Assembly: GCA_963580455.1 (NCBI GenBank)
Contig: OY756962.1
Span: 11,736,001-11,800,000, forward strand
Length of the DNA stretch: 64,000 nucleotides
Reading direction: 5' to 3'
Origin: Euonymus europaeus
Taxonomy: Eukaryota; Streptophyta; Magnoliopsida; Celastrales; Celastraceae
In this document: piece by piece, positions 44,501 through 55,255 of the stretch
Position numbering within the stretch: the first letter of the stretch is position 1
Layout of the letters: every line of letters begins with the position of its first letter
Notes under the pieces: model-generated
Databases searched by the model: none
What the model saw: only the letters and a program-made list of their open reading frames with translations
What the model was told of the DNA's origin: nothing
Made by a program: the position numbers and the translations under genes

Positions 44501-45618
44501 ATGACAAATGTACAAAACAGCTAAATGCTCGTCCTTAGAGAGAGTTGAGCAACTTCGGACCATCAAAGTTCCTCGGTGTACACTTTTATTGTTCTTCTAC
44601 ATCATATTTTATGAGTAGAAGCTTCCAAGATTATTTCGATTCCAAAAACACAAACTTTCTATGACAAATGAACAAAACTGTTAAAAACTACTCTATAGAG
44701 AGAGTTGCTCGCAACTCCGGACCAACAAAGTTGCTCGGGATACACTTTTTATTGTTCTTCTATGTCAAATTTTACGAGTATAAGCTTCCTAGATTATTTC
44801 GATGCTAAAACACCATCTTTCTATGACAAATGGACAAAACTGTTAAAAGCTCCTCCATAGAGAGAGTTGATCAACTTCAGACCATCAAAGTTGCTCGGTG
44901 TAAACTTTTTATTGTTATTCTATGTCATATTTTATGAGTATAAGCTTCCAAGATTATTTCGATTCCAAATCACTAACTTTCTATGAGAAATGGACAAAAC
45001 CGTTAAAAGCTCCACCATAGAGAGAGTTGAGCAACTTCGGACCATCATAGTTGCTCGGTGTACACTTTTTATTGTTCTTCTATGTCAAATATTATGAGTA
45101 TATGAGCTTCCTAGATTATTTCGGTGCCAAAAGACCAATTTATTATGACAAATGGACAAACCCGTTAAAAGCTACTCCATAGACAGAGTTGAGCAAGTTC
45201 GGACCATAAAAATTGTTCGACGTACACTTTTTACGATTCTTATATGTCAAATTTTACGAGTATAGGCTTCCTATATTATTTCGATAACAAAACACCAACT
45301 TTCTACGACAAATAGACAAAACAGCTAAAAGCTCCTTCTTAGAGAGAGTTGAGCAACTTCGGACCATCAAAGTTCCGCGGTGTACACTTTTATTGTTCTT
45401 CTACATCAAATTTTATGAGTAGAAGCTTCCAAGATTATTTCAATTCCAAAAACACGAACTTTCTATGACAAATGGACAAAACCGATAAAAGCTCCTCAAT
45501 AGAGAGAGTTGATGAACTTCGAACCAACAAAGTTGCTCGGGATACACTTTTTATTGTTCTTCTATGTTAAATTTTATGAGTATAAGCTTCCTAGATTATT
45601 TCGATGCCAAAACACCAA
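38600..45618 (+). repeat. 1764-bp 11-monomer HOR, nearly four copies
   Basis: The GTTGATGAAC marker recurs at 40218, 41982, 43745 and 45509 (steps 1764, 1763, 1764). Similarity reaches back to about 38600 and forward to about 45618, where TCTACAACAAATGG is replaced by TCTATGACAAATGAAC. The copies differ at only a handful of positions by eye, for example TGCAAAAAGACC near 43363, a one-base loss in TCATATTTTTGAG near 43165, and TTCGGTGCC near 45121. This is the most homogeneous part of the array and probably the most recently amplified. The unit is made of monomer types seen at the end of the 5.29-kb unit. Confidence 0.9.
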
Positions 45619-46100
45619 CTTTCTATGACAAATGAACAAAACCGTTAAAAGATCCTCCATAGAGAGAGTTGAGCAACTTCGGACCATCAAAGGTGCTCGG
45701 CGTACACTATTTAATATTCTTCTATGTCAAATTTTACGAGTATAAGCTTCCTAGATTTTTTCGATGACAAAACACCAACTTTCTACGACAAATGGACAAA
45801 ACAGCTAAAAGATCCTCCATAGAGAGAGTTGAGCAAATTCGGACCATCAAAGTTGCTCGGCGTACACCTTATATTGTTCTTCATTGTCAAATTTTACGAG
45901 TATAAGCTTCCTAGATTATTTTGATGATAAAAGACCAACTTTCTACGACAAATAGACAAAACAGCTAAAAGCTCCTCCATAGAGAGAGTTGAGCAACTTC
46001 GGACCATCAAAGTTGCTCGGCGTACACTATTTAATATTCTTCTATGTCAAATTTTACGAGTATATGAGCTTTCTAGATTATTTCGATGCCAAAAGACCAC
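45619..46100 (+). repeat. Diverged satellite monomers before inversion
   Basis: About three + strand monomers that do not follow the preceding 11-mer. They carry mixed features such as TAGATTTTTTCGATGAC near 45752 and TTCATTGTC near 45881. They end abruptly inside a monomer at GATGCCAAAAGACCA, where the sequence switches to the opposite strand. Confidence 0.8.
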
Positions 46101-48074
46101 TGGTAAAATTTGACATAGAAGAACCATAAAAGGTGTACGCCGAGCAAATTCGATGGTCCGAAGTTGCTCAACTCTCTCTATGGAGGAGCTTTTAGCTGTT
46201 TTGTCCATTTATCGTAGAAAGTTGGTGTTTTGTCATCAAAATAATCTAGGAAGCTTATACTCGTAAAATTTGACATAGAAGAACAATATAAGGTGTACGC
46301 CGAGCACCTTTGATGGTCCGAAGTTGCTCAACTGTCTCTGTGGAGGAGCTTTTAACATTTTTGTCGCTTTGTGATAGAAAGTTGGTGTTTTGGCATCGAA
46401 ATAATCTAGAAAGCTTATACTCGTAAAATTTGACATAGAAGAATATTAAATAGTGTACGCCGAGCAACTTTGATGGTTCGGAGTTGCTCAACTATCTCTA
46501 TGGAGGATCTTTTAACGGTTTTGTTCATTTGTCATAGAAAGTTGGTGTTTTGTCATCGAAATAATCTAGCAAGCTTATACTCGTAAAATTTGACATAGAG
46601 GAATAGTAAATAGTGTACGCCGAGCAACTTTGATGGTCCAAAGTTGCTCAACTCTCTCTATGGAAGAGCTTTTAACGGTTTTGTCCATTTGTTGTAGAAA
46701 GTTGGTGTTTTGGCATCGAAATAATCTAGGAAGCTTATACTTATAAAATTTAACATAGAAGAACAATAAAAAGTGTATCCTTAGCAACTTTGTTGGTTCG
46801 AAGTTCATCAACTCTCTCTATTGAGAAGCTTTTAACGGTTTTGTCCATTTGTCATAGAAAGTTGGTGTTTTGTCATCGAAATTATCTAGGAAGCTTAGAC
46901 TCGTAAAATTTGACATAGAAAAACAATATAAGGTGTACGCCGAGAACCTTTGATGGTTCGAAGTTGCTCAAATCTCTCTATGGAAGAGCTTTTAACATTT
47001 TTGTCGCTTTATGATAGAAAGTTGGTGCTTTGGCATCGAAATAATCTAGAAAGCTTATACTCGTAAAATTTGACATAGAAGAATATTAAATAGTGTACGC
47101 CGAGCTACTTGGATAGTTCGAAGTTGCTCAACTATCTCTATGGAGGATCTTTTAACGGTTTTGTTCATTTGTCATAGAAAGTTGGTGTTTTGGCATCGAA
47201 ATAATCTTGCAATCTTATACTCGTAAAATTTGAGATAGAAGAATAGTAAATAGTGTACGCCGAGCAACTTTGATGGTCCGAAGTTGCTCAAGTCTTTCTA
47301 TGGAAGAGCTTTTAACGGTTTTGTCCATTTGTTGTAGAAAGTTGGTGTTTTGGCATCGAAATAATCTAGGAAGCTTATACTCATAAAATTTGACATAGAA
47401 GAACAATAAAAAGTGTACATTGAGAAACTTTGATGGTCCGAAGTTGCTCAGCTCTCTCTGTGCAAGTGCTTTTAACGGTTTTGTCCATTTGTCGTAAAAA
47501 GTTGGTGTTTTGTTATCGAAATAATCTAGGAAATTTATACTCGTAAAATTTGACATAGAAGAACAATAAAAAGTGTACACCGAGCAACTTTGATGGTCTG
47601 AAGTTGCTCAACTCTCTCTATGGAAGAGCTTTTAACGGTTTTGTCCATTTGTCGTAAAAAGTTGGTGTTTTGTTATCGAAATAATCTAGGAAACTTATAC
47701 TCGTAAAATTTGACATAGAAGAACAATAGAAAGTGTATCCCGAGCAACTTTGTTGGTTCGAAGTTCATCAACACTCTCTATTGAGGAGCTTTTAACGGTT
47801 TTGTCCATTTGTCATAGAAAGTTCGTGTTTGTGGAATTGAAATAATCTTGGAAGCTTCTACTGATAAAATTTGATGTAGAAGAACAATAAATGTGCACAC
47901 CGAGCAACTTTGATGGTCCGAAGTTGCTCAACTCTCTCTATGGAGGAGCTTTTAGCTGTTTTGTCTATTTGTCGTAGAAAGTTGGTGTTTTGTCATCGAA
48001 ATAATCTAGGATGCTTATACTCGTAAAATTTGACATAAAAGAATCGTAAAAAGTGTACGTCGAACAATTTTTAT
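46101..48074 (-). repeat. Inverted satellite block (about 12 monomers)
   Basis: Every landmark here is the reverse complement of the array consensus, for example GGAAGCTTATACTCGTAAAA and TTGATGGTCCGAAGTTGCTC. Read on the minus strand, the monomer order (GTTGATGAAC type at 46811, then the ATTTAATATTC type at 46491, 320 bp on) matches the start of the 5.29-kb unit. This is therefore a relocated, flipped piece of that HOR family, now clearly diverged. The left junction at about 46100 shares about one base between the two orientations. The right junction at about 48072-48077 shares ATGG. Confidence 0.93.
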
Positions 48075-51000
48075 GGACAAAATAGCTAAAAGCTCCTCCT
48101 TAGAGAGAGTTGAGCAACTTCGGACCATCAAAGTTGCTCGGCGTACACTATTTACGATTCTTCTATGTCAAATTTTACGAGTATAAGCTTGCTAGATTAT
48201 TTCGATGCCAAAACACCAACTTTCTATGACAAATGAACAAAATCGTTAAAAGATCCTCCATAGAGATAGTTGAGCAACTTCGAACCATCAAAGTTGCTCG
48301 GCGTACACTATTTAATATTCTTCTATGTCAAATTTTACGAGTATAAGCTTTCTAGATTATTTCGATGCCAAAACACCAACTTTCTATCACAAAGCGACAA
48401 AACTGTTAAAAGCTCCTCCATAGAGAGAGTTGAGCAACTTCGGACCATCAAAGGTGCTAGGCGTACAGCTTATATTGTTCTTCTATGTCAAATTTTACGA
48501 GTATAAGCTTCCTAGATTATTTCGATGACAAAACACCAACTTTCCACGACAAATGGACAAAACAGCTAAAAGCTCCTCCATAGAGAGAGTTGAGCCACTT
48601 TGGACCATCAAAGTTGCTCGGCGTACACCTTATATTGTTCTTCTATGTCAAATTTTACCAGTATAAGCTTCCTAGATTATTTCGATGACAAAACACCAAC
48701 TTTCTACGACAAATGGACAAAACAGCTAAAAGCTTCTCCTTAGAGAGAGTTGAGCAACTTTGGTCCATCAAAGTTCCTCGGTGTAAACTTTTATTGTTCT
48801 TCTACGTCATATTTTATGAGTAGAAGCTTCAAAGATTATTTCGATTCCAAAAATAACAACTTTCTATGACAAATGGACAAAACCGTTAAAAGCACCTCCA
48901 TAGAGAGAGTTGAGCAACTTCGGACCAACAAAGTTGCTCGGGATACACTTTTTATTGTTCTTCTATGTCAAATTTTACGAGTATAAGCTTCCTGGATTAT
49001 TTCGATGCCAAAAGACCAACTTTCTATGACAAATGGACAAACCCGTTAAAAGCTACTCCATAGACAGAGTTGAGCAAGTTCGGAACATAAAAGTTGTTCG
49101 ACGTACACTTTTTACGATTCTTCTATGTAAAATTTTACGAGTATATGCATCCTAGATTATTTCGATGACAAAACACCAACTTTCTATGACAAATGTACAA
49201 AACAGCTAAATGCTTCTCCTTAGAGAGAGTTGAGCAACTTCGGACCATCAAAGTTCCTCGGTGTACAATTTTATTGTTCTTCTACCTCATATTTTATGAG
49301 TAGAAGCTTCCAAGATTATTTCGATTCCAAAAACACCAACTTTCTATGACAAATGAACAAAACCGTTAAAAGCTACTACATAGAGAGAGTTGCTCGCAAC
49401 TTCGGACCATCAAAGTTGCTCGGCGTACACCTTATATTGTTCTTCTATGTCAAATTTTACCAGTATAAGCTTCCTAGATTATTTCGATGACAAAACACCA
49501 ACTTTCTACGACAAATGTACAAAACAGCTAAAAGCTTCTCCTTAGAGAGAGTTGAGCAACTTCGGACCATCAAAGTTCCTCGGTGTACACTTTTATTGTT
49601 CTTCTACGTCATATTTTATGACTAGAAGCTTCAAAGATTATTTCGATTCCAAAAACAACAACTTTCTATGACAAATGGACAAAACCGTTAAAAGCACCTC
49701 CATAGAGAGAGTTGAGCAACTTCGGACCAACAAAGTTGCACGGGATACACTTTTTATTGTTCTTCTATGTCAAATTTTACGACTATAAGCTTCCTAGATT
49801 ATTTCGATACTAAAACACCATCTTTCCATGACAAATGGGCAAAACCGTTAAAAGCTCCTCCATAGAGAGAGTTGAGCAACTTCGGACCATCAAAGTTGCT
49901 CGGTGTACACTTTTTATTGTTCTTCTATGTCAAATATTATGAGTATAAGCTTCCTAGATTATTTCAATGCCAAAAGACCAACTTTCTATGACAAATGGAC
50001 AAACCCGTTAAAAGCTACTCCATAGACAGAGTTGAGAAAGTTCGGACCATAAAAATTGTTCGACGTACAGTTTTTACGATTCTTCTATGTCAAATTTTAC
50101 GAGTATAAGCTTCCTATATTATTTCGATGACAAAACACCAACTTTCTATGACAAATAGACAAAACAGCTAAAAGCTCCTCCTTAGAGAGAGTTGAGCAAC
50201 TTCGGACCATCAAAGTTCCTCGGTGTACACTTTTATTGTTCTTCTACATCAAATTTTATGAGTAGAAGCTTCCAAGATTATTTCGATTCCAAAAACACCA
50301 TCTTTCTATGACAAATGGACAAAACCGCTAAAGGCCCCTCAATAGAGAGAGTTGATGAACTTCGAACCAACAAAGTTGCTCGGGATACACTTTTTATTGT
50401 TCTTCTATGTCAAATTTTACGAGTATAAGTTTCCTATATTATTTCGATAACAAAACACCAACTTTTTACGACAAATGGACAAAATCGTTAAAAGCTCTTC
50501 CATAGAAAGAGTTGAGCAACTTCGGACCATGAAAGTTGCTCGATGTACACTTTTTATTATTCTTCTATGTCAAATTTTATGAGTATAAGCTTCCTAGATT
50601 ATTTCGATGCCAAAACACCAACTTTCTACAACAAATGGACAAAACCGTTAAAAGCTCTTCCATAGAGAGAGTTGAGCAACTTCGGACCATCAAAGTTGCT
50701 CGACGTACACTATTTACTATTCTTCTATGTCAAATTTTACGAGTATAAGCTTGCTAGATTATTTCAATGCCAAAACACCAACTTTCTATGAAAAATGAAC
50801 AAAACCGTTAATAGATCCTCCATAGAGATAGTTGAGCAACTTCGAACCATCAAAGTTGCTCGGCGTACACTATTTACTAGTCTTCTATGTCAAATTTTAC
50901 GAGTATAAGCTTGCTAGATTATTTCGATGCTAAAACACCAACTTTCTATGAAAAATGAACAAAACCGTTAAAAGATCCTCCATAGAGATAGTTGAGCAAC

Positions 51001-53579
51001 TTCGAACCATCAAAGTTGCTCGTCGTACACTATTTAATATTCTTCTATGTCAAATTTTACGAGTATAAGTTTGCTATATTATTTCGATGACAAAACACCA
51101 ACTTTCTACGACAAATAGACAAAACAGCTAAAAGCTCCTCCTTAGAGAGAGTTGAGCAACTTCGGACCATCAAAGTTCCTCGGTGTACACTTTTATTGTT
51201 CTTCTACATCAAATTTTATGAGTAGAAGCTTCCAAGATTATTTCAATTCCAAAAACACGAACTTTCTACGACAATTGGAAAAAATCGTTAAAAGCTCCTC
51301 AATAGAGAGAGTTGATGAACTTCGAACCAACAAAGTTGCTCGGGATACACTTTTTATTGTTCTTCTATGTTAAATTTTATGAGTATAAGCTTCCTAGATT
51401 ATTTCGATGCCAAAACACCAACTTTCTAGAACAAATGGACAAAATCGTTATAAGCTCTTCCATAGAGTGAGTTGAGCAGCTTTGGACCATCAAAGTTGCT
51501 CGGCGTACACTATTTACTATTCTTCTATGTCAAATTTTACGAGTATAATAGCTTGCTAGATTATTTCGATGCCAAAACACCAACTTTCTATGACAAATGA
51601 ACAAAACCGTTAAAAGATCCTCCATAGAGATAGTTGAGCAACTTCGAACCATCAAAGTTGCTCGGCGTACATTATTTAATATTCTTCTATGTCAAATTTT
51701 ACGAGTATAAGCTTTCTTGATTATTTCGATGCCAAAACACCAACTTTCTATCAAAAAGCGACAAAACTGTTAAAAGCTCCTTCATAGAGAGAGTTGAGCA
51801 ACTTCGGACCATCAAAGTTGCTCGGCGTACACCTTATATTGTTCTTCTATGTCAAATTTTACCAGTATAAGCTTCCTAGATTATTCGATGACAAAACACG
51901 AACTTTCTACGACAAATGGACAAAACAGCTAAAAGCTTCTCCTTAGAGAGAGTTGAGCAACTTCGGACAATCAAAGTTCCTCGGTGTACACTTTTATTGT
52001 TCTTCTACGTCATATTTTATGACTAGAAGCTTCAAAGATTATTTCGATTCCAAAAACAACAACTTTCTATGACAAATGGACAAAACCGTTAAAAGCACCT
52101 CCATAGAGAGAGTTGAGCAACTTCGGACCAACAAAGTTGCACGGGATACACTTTTTATTGTTCTTCTATGTCAAATTTTACGATTATAAGCTTCCTAGAT
52201 TATTTCGATACTAAAACACCATCTTTCCATGACAAATGGACAAAACCGTTAAAAGCTCCTCCATAGAGAGAGTTGAGCAACTTCGGACCATCAAAGTTGC
52301 TCGGTGTACACTTTTTATTGTTCTTCTATGTCAAATATTATGAGTATAAGCTTCCTAGATTATTTCGATGCCAAAAGACCAACTTTCTATGACAAATGGA
52401 CAAACCCGTTAAAAGCTACTCCATAGACAGAGTTGAGCAAGTTCGGACCATAAAAGTTGTTCGACGTACACTTTTTACGATTCTTCTATGTAAAATTTTA
52501 TGAGTATAAGCATCCTAGATTATTTCGATGACAAAACACCAACTTTCTATGACAAATGTACAAAACAGCTAAATGGTCCTCCTTAGAGAGAGTTGAGCAA
52601 CTTCGGACCATCAAAGTTCCTCGGTGTACACTTTTATTGTTCTTCTAAGTCATATTTTATGAGTAGAAGCTTCCAAGATTATTTCGATTCCAAAAACACC
52701 AACTTTATATGACAAATGAACAAAACCGTTAAAAGCTACTCCATAGAGAGAGTTGCTCGCAACTTCGGACCAACAAAGTTGCTCGGGATACACTTTTTAT
52801 TGTTCTTCTATGTCAAATTTTACGAGTATAAGCTTCCTAGATTATTTCGATGCTAAAACACCATCTTTCTATGAAAAATGGACAAAACCGTTAAAAGCTC
52901 CTCCATAGAGAGAGTTGAGCAACTTCGGACCATCAAAGTTGCTCGGTGTACACTTTTTATTGTTATTCTATGTCAAATTTTATGAGTATAAGCTTCCAAG
53001 ATTATTTCGATTCCAAATCACCAACTTTCTACGAGAAATGGACAAAACCGTTCAAAGCTCCTCCATAGAGAGAGTTGAGCAACTTCGGACCATCAAAGTT
53101 GCTCGGTGTACACGTTTTATTGTTCTTCTATGTCAAATTTTACGAGTATAAGCTTCCTAGATTATTTCGATGCTAAAACACCATCTTTCTATGACAAATG
53201 GACAAAACCGTTAAAAGCTCTTCCATAGAGAGAGTTGAGCAACTTCGGACCATCAAAGTTGCTCAGTGTACACTTTTTATTGTTATTCTATGTCAAATTT
53301 TATGAGTATAAGCTTCCAAGATTATTTCGATTCCAAATCACCAACTTTCTATGAGAAATGGACAAAACCGTTAATAGCTCCTCCATAGAGAGAGTTGAGC
53401 AACTTCGGACCATCAAAGTTTCTCGGTGTACACTTTTTATTGTTCTTCTATGTCAAATTTTACGAGTATAAGCTTCCAAGATTATTTCGATTCCAAAACA
53501 CCAACTTTTTATCACAAATGGACAAAACCGTTAAAAGCTCCACCATAGAGAGAGTTGAGCAACTTCGGACCATCATAGT
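48075..53579 (+). repeat. Diverged satellite tail up to the retrotransposon
   Basis: About 34 + strand monomers of mixed subtypes with more private substitutions and small indels than the left part, for example GAGTATAATAGCTTGC near 51541 and TTATTCGATGAC near 51881. One long-range repeat is visible: the stretch about 49420-49990 recurs at about 51820-52390 (offset 2401 bp, 15 monomers), sharing the rare GTTGCACGGGATAC and TTCGATACTAAAAC variants. The array stops at 53579, where the 5' LTR begins inside a monomer. Confidence 0.85.
53575..53579. other. Left target-site duplication candidate (ATAGT)
   Basis: The five satellite bases directly before the 5' LTR are ATAGT. Ty3/gypsy elements usually make 5-bp duplications. 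The matching right copy lies outside the window, so this is unconfirmed. Confidence 0.45.
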
Positions 53580-55139
53580 TGATTGGGATGATATTTTGCA
53601 TATTTTTGTGGAGTTTTGAAAGTAAAACTTTGAGTTTCAATGCTTAAAAACCACATTTTAGGTTTGAGTTGCCGAAATCCATGTTAATGAGCCAATGCAT
53701 AATTCAACACTTTGACATAGTCATTTTAAGTGTTTTCTAGTGGTTCAAGTTGGTTTGGTAGCTTAGAGATAGGAAATCCAAGTTTTGGGCATAATGGTTG
53801 AAGTTGTGGAAATGCTATCTCTTAAGCATTTGAGTTTTAATATGCCGAATTTTGTTCTATCAACCTAAAAATGGTTTTGACACTTGTTTAAGTATGTTTC
53901 AGTCATTTATGACTTGTTTGAATGATTTTTGTAGGCTTCGGATTGATCGGGATTGATTTTTGTAGGCTTCTGATACGCGTCCGGACGGACAAAGAAGAAA
54001 GGTGGACAGTGGCATTTTCAAGCATATCCGTCCGGACGGTACTGTTCCCCGTCCGGACGGTTGAAGAAGAAAGCCGGACAGTGCTGCTTTCAAGCATATC
54101 TGTCCGGACAGCACTGCGCAATAATTTTCGGCTCAACTTTTTAAGGTGCAAATGATCGAATTTGAAGAAACGTTCTTCTACAAAGTTGAAGTAGACATCC
54201 GGATCTTTCCAACGAGTGCTCATACGCATAAATCCATTGAGCATTGAAGTCTGTGGAGTTAATACAAGATACTGCCTTGAACAGTTCCAATAATTTCGGG
54301 TTTTACGATTTTTACTCAATTCTTGAAGGGCAAACTTGTCTAATTACTTTATTTGACCAATGGGACTTATTTGTAATAGGTTAGGATGGTCTTTTAAGAG
54401 AGGTATGAGGGTTTTATGGGTTTGGGGACCTCATTCTTGAAATAACTCTCACTTTGGCCGAAAATACATTTTTCTTTAGGGTTTTCATTCTCTTGCCTTG
54501 TTCTTCATTTTGGTTCTTTGTTGGATTTCGAAAATCACATTCAAGAAGATTGCTAGGTGTTTTGGAGACCCAACCAACTAGAAGAAGAAGTTTTTCCTCC
54601 TTGTAGAGCTTGAGAAGAGCCCAAGTTGGATTAGCTTCAACCTCTCTTTGTAGATTGGAAGGCCACTTTGCCTCAACATTCGATATTGGATTTGACTTCT
54701 AAACTCTCTTTGCTTATTGTTTTTGCATTTTATTTATCGCATTTCGATTCATAGTTTTTAGTTCAATCTTCTTGTGTTTTGTTATTCCGATTTAGCTTCC
54801 GCTTTAACGATATATGCCATGTTTAGTTGTGTTGATTTTGATTTCAATTTTCTGCAGTAGCTTAGTTTCCATTTCCATTTCCATTTCATATATTGCATAT
54901 TAGGGTTTTGTCCATCACTCACCCAAAGAGGAAAACCGAATCTAACCAATGGTTAGTGCAATTTTGCCATCACTTGCATTGTGAATACCATATTTAATTA
55001 AGTAATTAGGTTAATAATCCATAGACCCAAGCCGAAACCAAAAGTCTTTGTGAGACGATTTGGGATTCACTCCTATTATTACTTTGACAAACCTACACTT
55101 GGGAAAGCGTTAATCCACTTACCTATTTTTGGCGAGTCA
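53580..55139 (+). repeat. 5' long terminal repeat
   Basis: It starts TGATTGGGATGATATTTTGC, matching the 3' LTR from 62513 base for base at the boundary. The end is placed at GAGTCA (55139), six bases before the PBS. Because the 3' LTR is truncated before this point, the end rests on the TG...CA rule and PBS spacing only. Compared with the 3' LTR I count about 19 substitutions over about 1.4 kb. There is also a 58-bp segment present only here (between TTGAAGT repeats at 54186 and 54244), and a rearranged stretch near 53956-53988. It holds a 72-bp tandem of palindromes. No TATA box could be called with confidence. Confidence 0.92.
53979..54111 (+). promoter_or_regulatory. 72-bp tandem repeat with GTCCGGAC palindromes (5' LTR)
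   Basis: The palindrome core GTCCGGAC occurs at 53979, 54030, 54051 and 54102. Two of the copies are the 12-bp palindrome CCGTCCGGACGG (54028-54039, 54049-54060), and the last is CTGTCCGGACAG (54100-54111). Spacing is 51 then 21 then 51 bp, so pairs repeat with a 72-bp period. Each repeat also shares AAAGAAGAAAG and TCAAGCATATC. The layout resembles duplicated enhancer-type elements of LTRs. A regulatory role is inference. Confidence 0.6.
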
Positions 55140-55145
55140 AGTTTT

Positions 55146-55163
55146 TGGCGCCGTTGCCGGGGA
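55146..55163 (+). other. Primer-binding site
   Basis: TGGCGCCGTTGCCGGGGA begins with the TGG expected opposite a tRNA 3' CCA and lies just after the 5' LTR. This 18-mer is a common primer site in plant Athila-like elements and is usually attributed to tRNA-Asp. The stretch from here to 55255 is a short leader with no other feature seen. Confidence 0.88.
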
Positions 55164-55255
55164 CTTTTGTCCTTCGGTTCGGGTCTTCCTTTATTTTATT
55201 TTATTTGTATGGTGTTCTTAAATTTCTACTCTACTTTGTGATTGCTTGATGTTGC

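Larger units (their letters stand above)
1..53579 (+). repeat. 160-bp satellite DNA array (about 335 monomers)
   Basis: Head-to-tail copies of an AT-rich monomer of about 160 bp fill the whole interval and continue beyond the left edge. Landmarks recur in order in nearly every copy: GTTGAGCAACTTCGGACCAT, then a variant of AAGTTGCTCGGTGTACAC, then TTCTATGTCAAATTTTACGA, then TATAAGCTTCCTAGATTATT, then CACCAACTTTCTATGACAAA, then GGACAAAACCGTTAAAAGCT, then CCATAGAGAGAG. Most copies hold a HindIII site (AAGCTT). Monomers fall into recurring subtypes that define higher-order repeats. The orientation is + except for the inverted block at 46101-48074. Monomer length, AT-richness, HOR structure and the Athila-like insertion suggest centromeric or pericentromeric satellite, which is an inference. 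The family is not one I recognise, and no unrelated sequence interrupts the array before 53580. Confidence 0.97.

Noticed and set aside
1..53579. CRISPR array (regular repeats)
   Set aside because: The repetition is continuous with 160-bp units and no unique spacers, no short constant repeat and no cas genes; it is eukaryotic satellite.
619..53619. Dozens of near-identical 60-121 residue open frames (Met-Met-Asn-Phe-Glu-Pro... type) across the satellite
   Set aside because: They arise because the 160-bp monomer is open in some frames for about 1.5 units. Since 160 is not a multiple of 3, the frame shifts each monomer and soon stops. They follow the repeat exactly, occur on the opposite strand in the inverted block, and have no promoter or other gene context.
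53899..54319. Short frames on both strands in the 5' LTR (and their 3' LTR equivalents near 62855-63218)
   Set aside because: They come from the 72-bp tandem and palindromes, differ between the two LTRs because of indels, and show no domain.
55050..55241. 63-residue frame across the LTR end and PBS
   Set aside because: It spans the LTR-PBS junction and has no recognisable domain; the gag start lies just downstream.
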